From the NCBI GenBank assembly GCA_947630175.1, contig CANRGJ010000008.1, positions 62,001-126,000 on the forward strand: a stretch of DNA of 64,000 nucleotides, written 5' to 3'. The notes under the pieces are model-generated. The model made no database searches. It worked only from the letters and a program-made list of their open reading frames with translations, and was not told the DNA's origin. This document shows positions 59,538 to 64,000 of this stretch, in pieces. The position numbers were made by a program, and so were the translations under genes. Every line of letters begins with the position of its first letter. Position 1 is the first letter of the stretch. This DNA comes from an uncultured Ruminiclostridium sp. (GTDB taxonomy: Bacteria > Bacillota > Clostridia > Oscillospirales > Ruminococcaceae).

Positions 59538-60914
59538 TTACCTGATTCGTTCTTCGATATACTCCTTCAGCTTTTCAACAGGTATACGCTCCTGCTCCAT
59601 ACTGTCTCTCTCACGGACGGTGACGCACTTGTCCTCCACGCTGTCAAAGTCGTAGGTAACGCAGAAAGGCGTTCCTATCTCGTCCTGACGGCGGTAACGC
59701 TTGCCGATAGAGCCTGCCTCGTCATAATCCACCATAAAATACTTAGCCAGCTCGTCGTGAATTTCCAGAGCGCCGTCGGCCAGCTTTTTGGAAAGAGGCA
59801 GTACCGCCGCCTTGATAGGAGCGACGGAGGGCTTGAAGTGAAGCACCACTCTCGTGTCGTTCTTTTCAGCGTCAAGAACTTCCTCGTCATACGCCTCGCA
59901 GATAAGCGCAAGCACCGTTCTGTCAAGACCGTAGGTGGACTCGATGATAAACGGAATGAACTTCTCGTTGGTCTCAGGGTCAAGATATTCCATCTTCTGA
60001 CCGCTGTATTCCTGATGACGGGTAAGGTCGAAGTTAGTGCGGTTGTGAGTGCCGTTAACTTCGCCCCAGCCGAACGGGAACAGAAATTCTATATCGCACG
60101 CCGCCTTTGCGTAATGCGCCAGCTTTTCGTGGTCGTGATAGCGCAGATGCTCCTCCGCAATTCCCAGATCCATATAGAATTGTTTACCGTACGCCTTGAA
60201 GTATTCGTAAAGCTCGCTGTCAGTACCCTCCTTGCAGAAGGTCTGAAATTCCATTTGCTCAAACTCAATTGTGCGGAAAGTGAAGTTTCCGGGAGTTATC
60301 TCGTTTCTGAACGCCTTTCCTATCTGACCTATGGAGAAAGGCAGCTTCGCCCTCATCGTTCTCTGAACGTTCAGGAAATTCACATATTCGCCCTGAGCGT
60401 TTTCGGGACGGAGGTAAATAATGCTCTTGCTGTCGTTTGTAACGCCCCTGAACGTCTGGAACATCAGGTTAAATTCACGAATGTCGGTGAAATTGTGCTT
60501 TCCGCAGTTAGGGCAGGGAATGGAGTGGTCCTTGATATACTGGAACATCTCCTCCTTAGTCATACCGTCTGCGTGAGCGTTAGGATCAAAGTCGTCTATC
60601 AGATTGTCCGCCCTGTGGCGCATTTTGCATTCCTTGCAGTCCAGCAGCGGGTCGGAAAAGCTGGCGACATGACCTGACGCCTCCCATACTCTCGGGTGCA
60701 TAAGAATGTCCGCGTCCAGCTCATAGCTGTTTCTGCGCTCCTGTATAAAACGCTTTCTCCAAGCGTCCTTTACGGTATTTTTAAGCCTTGTGCCAAGGGG
60801 ACCATAGTCCCAAGTATTTGCAAGACCGCCGTAAATATCGCTGCCGGGATAAATAAACCCTCTGCCCTTGCAAAGCGCCACTATCTTATCCATTGTTTTT
60901 TCAGTATTGTTCAT
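59538..60914 (-). CDS. glyS: Glycyl-tRNA synthetase (single-chain)
   Basis: This dimeric class II enzyme charges tRNA-Gly. The 458-residue protein begins with the KIVALCKGRGFIYPGSDIYGGLANTWDYGPLG signature of the archaeal/eukaryote-like single-chain GlyRS. It has motif 2 QIGKAFRNEITPGNFTFRTIEFEQMEFQ and motif 3 ESTYGLDRTVLALI, then an anticodon-binding domain. No separate alpha and beta subunits are needed. It is followed by the ileS T-box on the same strand. Confidence 0.96.
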   Translation of the reverse strand: MNNTEKTMDKIVALCKGRGFIYPGSDIYGGLANTWDYGPLGTRLKNTVKDAWRKRFIQERRNSYELDADILMHPRVWEASGHVASFSDPLLDCKECKMRHRADNLIDDFDPNAHADGMTKEEMFQYIKDHSIPCPNCGKHNFTDIREFNLMFQTFRGVTNDSKSIIYLRPENAQGEYVNFLNVQRTMRAKLPFSIGQIGKAFRNEITPGNFTFRTIEFEQMEFQTFCKEGTDSELYEYFKAYGKQFYMDLGIAEEHLRYHDHEKLAHYAKAACDIEFLFPFGWGEVNGTHNRTNFDLTRHQEYSGQKMEYLDPETNEKFIPFIIESTYGLDRTVLALICEAYDEEVLDAEKNDTRVVLHFKPSVAPIKAAVLPLSKKLADGALEIHDELAKYFMVDYDEAGSIGKRYRRQDEIGTPFCVTYDFDSVEDKCVTVRERDSMEQERIPVEKLKEYIEERIR

Positions 60915-60948
60915 AAATCGAGAAAATCTCCTATATCATTTTTAAATA

Positions 60949-60976
60949 ATATTTTCTCCGCATAGCGGAGAAAATA
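60949..60976 (-). terminator. Probable terminator between ilvE and glyS
   Basis: TATTTTCTCCGC pairs with GCGGAGAAAATA around a three-base loop, and the minus strand continues TTATTTAAAA. The U-run is broken, so read-through into glyS is possible. Confidence 0.65.
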
Positions 60977-61005
60977 CCTTAACTGCGTATTCTGCACTCT
61001 TAACT

Positions 61006-62067
61006 TTACACTGTAACCGTCCAGCCCATAGTGTCGGGAATTTTTCCCCACTGTATGCCTGTCAGCGTGTCGTACAGCATCTGGCTTACTTCGCCTATCT
61101 TTCCGTCGTGTACGGTCATTACCTTGTCGCCGTATTTCAGCTCGCCGATAGGGGAAATTACCGCCGCGGTACCCGTTCCGAACGCCTCAAGCAGCTCGCC
61201 CTTTTCGTACTTTTCCATAAGCTCGTCAATGGAGATGCGCCTTTCGTTTACCGTGTATCCCTTTGAACGGAGCAGCTCGATAATGGACATTCTTGTGATA
61301 CCGCCAAGGATAGAGCCTACCAGCGCAGGTGTAACTATCTCGTCCTTCAGCATAAAGAACACGTTCATAGAGCCGACTTCTTCGATATATTTTCTCTCAA
61401 CGCCGTCCAGCCAGAGCGTCTGAACGTAGCCCTGAGCCTCAGCCTCTTCCTGACCTTTCAGAGAAATGGCGTAGTTAGCGCCCGCTTTGGTAAAGCCTGT
61501 TCCGCCGGGAGTAGCCCTTACATATTTCTGCTCAACGAAAATTTTGACAGGCTCGATACCGTTGGGATAATATGCGCCCACGGGGGAGAGTATAATGGAG
61601 AAGGTAAGGTGCTTTGCGGCGTGAACGCCGACGTGAGCGTCTGTAGCGTAAATATAGGGTCTTATATAAAGCGAAGTCTCAGGCTCGGTGGGGATCCAAT
61701 CCTCGTCCACCTTTACCAGCGTCTTTATCGCCTTTATCGCAAATTCCTCGTCTATCTTGGGTATGCAAAGTCTTTCGCAGGAAACGTTAAGTCTTGCCAT
61801 ATTCTTTTCGGGGCGGAAAAGCTGTATTTTTCCGTCGGCGGTGCGGTAAGCCTTAAGTCCCTCAAAGACCTCCTGCGCATAGTGGAGCACCATAGCCGCA
61901 GGGTCAAGAGAAACGGGACCGTAGGGGACTATCCTCGGGTCGTGCCAGCCCTGTCCCTCGTCATAGTTCATCATAAACATATGGTCGGTGTAGTAGATAC
62001 CGAAACCCAGCTTTTTCTGGTCGGGCTTCTGCTTGGGAGAAGTTGTCTTTTGGATTTTGATTTCCAT
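61006..62067 (-). CDS. ilvE: Branched-chain amino acid aminotransferase
   Basis: IlvE transfers amino groups between glutamate and the branched-chain keto acids. The 353-residue fold-type IV PLP enzyme has FEGLKAYRTADGKIQLFRPEKN. The PLP lysine region is TGFTKAGANYAISLKGQEEAEAQGYVQTLWLDGVERKYIEEVGSMNVFF, with Lys in the first segment. LEAFGTGTAAVISP is also present. Length fits the larger IlvE subgroup. It stands upstream of the glycine and isoleucine tRNA synthetases, a loose amino-acid theme. Confidence 0.95.
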   Translation of the reverse strand: MEIKIQKTTSPKQKPDQKKLGFGIYYTDHMFMMNYDEGQGWHDPRIVPYGPVSLDPAAMVLHYAQEVFEGLKAYRTADGKIQLFRPEKNMARLNVSCERLCIPKIDEEFAIKAIKTLVKVDEDWIPTEPETSLYIRPYIYATDAHVGVHAAKHLTFSIILSPVGAYYPNGIEPVKIFVEQKYVRATPGGTGFTKAGANYAISLKGQEEAEAQGYVQTLWLDGVERKYIEEVGSMNVFFMLKDEIVTPALVGSILGGITRMSIIELLRSKGYTVNERRISIDELMEKYEKGELLEAFGTGTAAVISPIGELKYGDKVMTVHDGKIGEVSQMLYDTLTGIQWGKIPDTMGWTVTV

Positions 62068-62106
62068 TTTGTTTGCCTTCTTTCAAAGATACTGATTTAC
62101 TTTAGT

Positions 62107-62135
62107 ATTATAGCACTCCCACGGGTATTTGTAAA
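62107..62135 (-). promoter_or_regulatory. Sigma-A promoter of ilvE
   Basis: On the minus strand TTTACA (62135-62130) and TATAAT (62112-62107) are 17 bp apart, about 40 bp before the start codon. Confidence 0.75.
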
Positions 62136-62175
62136 TACGGGGCGGGAAATTTTTGTAATTTTTTCTATAAAGGTG

Positions 62176-62216
62176 TTGATTTTTGCATAGGAATTTACTA
62201 TAATGTTTACAGTAAA
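62176..62216 (+). promoter_or_regulatory. Promoter and candidate operator of the arabinofuranosidase gene
   Basis: TTGATT at 62176-62181 and TATAAT at 62199-62204 are 17 bp apart. An imperfect palindrome, TTTACT-N11-AGTAAA (62194-62216) with further matches inside, overlaps the -10 box, a position expected for a repressor. LacI- or GntR-type sugar repressors are candidates. Confidence 0.62.
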
Positions 62217-62266
62217 TTTTCAGACGGCAAAAAAGTCTTTCATAAAATACCGAGGGAGGAAATAAA

Positions 62267-63733
62267 GTGAAACAGTTATTTATTGACGCAGGGAACAAGC
62301 AGTCCCGTATCAGCAAAAACATTTTCGGACACTTTTCCGAGCACCTTGGACGGTGCATTTACGAGGGCATTTACGTAGGGGAAAATTCAAAAATACCCAA
62401 TAAAAACGGCATAAGAACAGACGTATTTGACGCACTGAAAGCATTGGAAGTACCTGTTCTCCGCTGGCCTGGCGGCTGTTTTGCCGACACCTATCACTGG
62501 ATGGACGGCATAGGCGAAAAGTCACAGCGCAAAAAGTTGGTAAACGTTCACTGGGGCGGAGTTACCGAGGACAACAGTTTCGGCACTCACGAATTTATGG
62601 ATCTGTGCGAGGAGCTTGGCTGTGAGCCGTACGTTGCGGGGAACTTAGGTTCGGGCACTGTGCAGGAAATGGCTCAGTGGGTGGAATATATGACATTCGG
62701 CGGCATTTCCCCCATGGCTGACCTGCGCCGCAAAAACGGCAGGGAAAAGCCCTGGAAACTGAAATATTTCGGCATAGGAAACGAAAACTGGGGCTGCGGC
62801 GGAAATATGCGCCCTCAGTATTACGCAGATCTGTACAATCAGTATCAGAGCTTTTGCCGTGATTACGGCGACAATCAGCTGTTCAAGGTAGCCTGCGGCC
62901 CCAACGCTATGGATTACAACTGGACTGACGAGCTGTTAAAGACAGTAAGACCCTGGCACACAAAGGCGATAAGCCTGCACTACTACACCGTTCCCTACGG
63001 CAATTGGGAGCATAAGGGGGACGCAGTTGATTTCACCGACGAGGAATATTACGAGACCCTTAGAGCCGCTATGCAGATGGAGGAGATAATCACCCGACAT
63101 CTTGAGATAATGTCCCGCCACGACCCCAAGCACGAGATAGGACTCATCGTGGACGAATGGGGAAACTGGTTCGACGTGGAAAAGGGAACTAACCCCGGAT
63201 TTTTGTATCAGCAGAACACAATGCGCGACGCAGTGACCGCCGCCCTCAACCTCGATATATTCATCTCCCACAGCGACAGGATAGTTATGGCGAACATAGC
63301 GCAGGTAGTAAACGTTCTGCAGTCGGTGATACTCACCGAGGGCGAGCGTATGACCAAAACTCCCACCTATCACGTATTTGACCTTTACCGCCGCCATATG
63401 GAGGGCGACAGGGTATATTCCACCTGCGACAGCGCAAGTTACGAGAACGCACCAATGCTGAGCCACAGTGCATCCGTAAAGGACGGAAAGCTGTCCCTTA
63501 CCGTTACCAATGCCTCCCTCACCGACGCTCAGGAGATCGAGGTGAGCGTAAAGGATTTTGCGGTGAATAAAGTAAAGGCGGAAATACTCACCGCTCCCGA
63601 CGTGAGAGAACATAACACCTTTGATTCTCCCGAAACAGTAAAGCTGGCGGACTTCACCGATTATGAAATAAGCGGAGGCAAGCTGAAAATAAAGCTGCCC
63701 AAATGCTCCGTAGCCGCATTCACGATAGAATGA
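62267..63733 (+). CDS. Alpha-L-arabinofuranosidase, GH51
   Basis: This 488-residue intracellular enzyme (no signal peptide) removes arabinofuranosyl residues from arabino- and arabinoxylo-oligosaccharides. The acid/base Glu is in [12 protein letters not shown] and the nucleophile Glu is in [31 protein letters not shown] is the GH51 substrate-site signature. Its arabinose product would feed the kinase and AraD near the other end of the window. It starts with GTG at 62267 behind GAGGGAGGA. The stop overlaps the next gene (ATGA). Confidence 0.94.
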   Translation: MKQLFIDAGNKQSRISKNIFGHFSEHLGRCIYEGIYVGENSKIPNKNGIRTDVFDALKALEVPVLRWPGGCFADTYHWMDGIGEKSQRKKLVNVHWGGVTEDNSFGTHEFMDLCEELGCEPYVAGNLGSGTVQEMAQWVEYMTFGGISPMADLRRKNGREKPWKLKYFGIGNENWGCGGNMRPQYYADLYNQYQSFCRDYGDNQLFKVACGPNAMDYNWTDELLKTVRPWHTKAISLHYYTVPYGNWEHKGDAVDFTDEEYYETLRAAMQMEEIITRHLEIMSRHDPKHEIGLIVDEWGNWFDVEKGTNPGFLYQQNTMRDAVTAALNLDIFISHSDRIVMANIAQVVNVLQSVILTEGERMTKTPTYHVFDLYRRHMEGDRVYSTCDSASYENAPMLSHSASVKDGKLSLTVTNASLTDAQEIEVSVKDFAVNKVKAEILTAPDVREHNTFDSPETVKLADFTDYEISGGKLKIKLPKCSVAAFTIE

Positions 63734-63975
63734 GACCTTGCAGATGTCTTTTAAAGCAGGCGGGGGAGCAGGAGCTTGCGCAGATAGTCAGCGAATATAT
63801 CTCCACGCTTTCCCCCGATATAAAAGCAAGCGAAGATTTATATAAAGAACGGCTTGAAAAATGCAGCGGGTGTGATGACCTTAACAGCGGCGTCTGCGGA
63901 AAATGCGGCTGTTACGTTGAGATGAGGGCGGCGGTAAAGACCAACCGATGTCCCTCGGAGGAAAAGCTGTGGTAA
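63730..63975 (+). CDS. Small cysteine-rich protein (DUF6171-like)
   Basis: This 81-residue protein ends in a cysteine cluster, [24 protein letters not shown]...[10 protein letters not shown], suggesting a zinc or iron-sulfur site. This C-terminal signature is seen in small proteins of unknown function in Clostridia (DUF6171, from recall). The ATG at 63730 overlaps the GH51 stop codon, so translation is coupled. A link to arabinose metabolism is not implied. Confidence 0.75.
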   Translation: MRPCRCLLKQAGEQELAQIVSEYISTLSPDIKASEDLYKERLEKCSGCDDLNSGVCGKCGCYVEMRAAVKTNRCPSEEKLW

Positions 63976-64000
63976 AAAAGATCACGGCTCAACTTGAGGA
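63969..64000 (+). CDS. Start of a further gene, cut by the window end
   Basis: A GTG at 63969 overlaps the end of the previous gene and opens a frame reading [10 protein letters not shown] to the last base. CGGAGGAAAA lies 8 bases upstream. Only the first ten codons are visible, so the product cannot be named. Confidence 0.45.
   Translation, partial: MVKKITAQLE

Overview
The window looks like a chromosomal segment of a Gram-positive anaerobe of the Clostridia, most like Ruminococcus and relatives in the Oscillospiraceae. The basis is gene content and style: a spoIIAA-spoIIAB-sigF sporulation operon, T-box and TPP riboswitches, lipoproteins with Clostridia-type signal peptides, strong AGGAGG ribosome binding sites, near-consensus promoters with 17-bp spacers, L-arabinose genes and a Gram-positive type IV pilus cluster. 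The genus is an inference from recall; no 16S gene is present. No phage, CRISPR array, transposase, tRNA or rRNA gene was seen.

Layout. 1-5.7 kb: NAD+ synthetase, an unknown protein translationally coupled to it, a FGGY sugar kinase, AraD, a NusG domain II protein and a Gx transporter. 5.7-11.2 kb: ApbE, an XRE membrane regulator, an SGNH-hydrolase lipoprotein and an A/T-rich beta-lactamase-family serine hydrolase, with two copies of a structured MITE-like repeat. 11.2-12.3 kb: thiamine transporter ThiT behind a TPP riboswitch. 12.3-20.7 kb: rimP-nusA-rnpM-L7Ae-infB-rbfA-nrnA-truB-ribF. 20.8-26.0 kb: a Gld-type ABC system. 26.3-28.6 kb (minus): spoIIAA-spoIIAB-sigF preceded by a SpoIIQ-like M23 protein. 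29.0-30.9 kb: aspartokinase and an unknown. 31.1-44.1 kb: a type IV pilus locus (PilC, fused PilM-PilN, PilO, a giant GspK/PilX-like protein, four class III prepilins, PilD, PilB, PilT). 44.3-48.6 kb (minus): PrsA-like foldase, HD hydrolase, polysaccharide deacetylase, glycogen synthase. 48.8-55.3 kb: NatAB-like ABC exporter, a small exported protein, citrate synthase, a DUF218 protein, a zinc-ribbon membrane protein and a DUF2798 protein. 55.3-62.1 kb (minus): GNAT, type-2 IleRS under an Ile T-box, GlyRS, IlvE. 62.2-64 kb: GH51 arabinofuranosidase, a Cys-rich small protein and the start of another gene.

How it fits together. GH51, the FGGY kinase and AraD form an intracellular route from arabino-oligosaccharides to xylulose-5-phosphate. 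The pilus locus encodes its own assembly ATPase, retraction ATPase, peptidase and pilins, consistent with adhesion or twitching on plant fibre.

The observations most worth following are regulatory and structural. Two MITE-like families are present, one with a compensatory base change in a hairpin arm. The pilC and pilA promoters share a long upstream block. Two exported-protein promoters share TTGTWAC direct repeats with 11-bp phasing. A terminator-containing leader of unknown class precedes the DUF2798 gene. The pilus locus also carries a PilM-PilN fusion and a large tip-like protein with a predicted solenoid.
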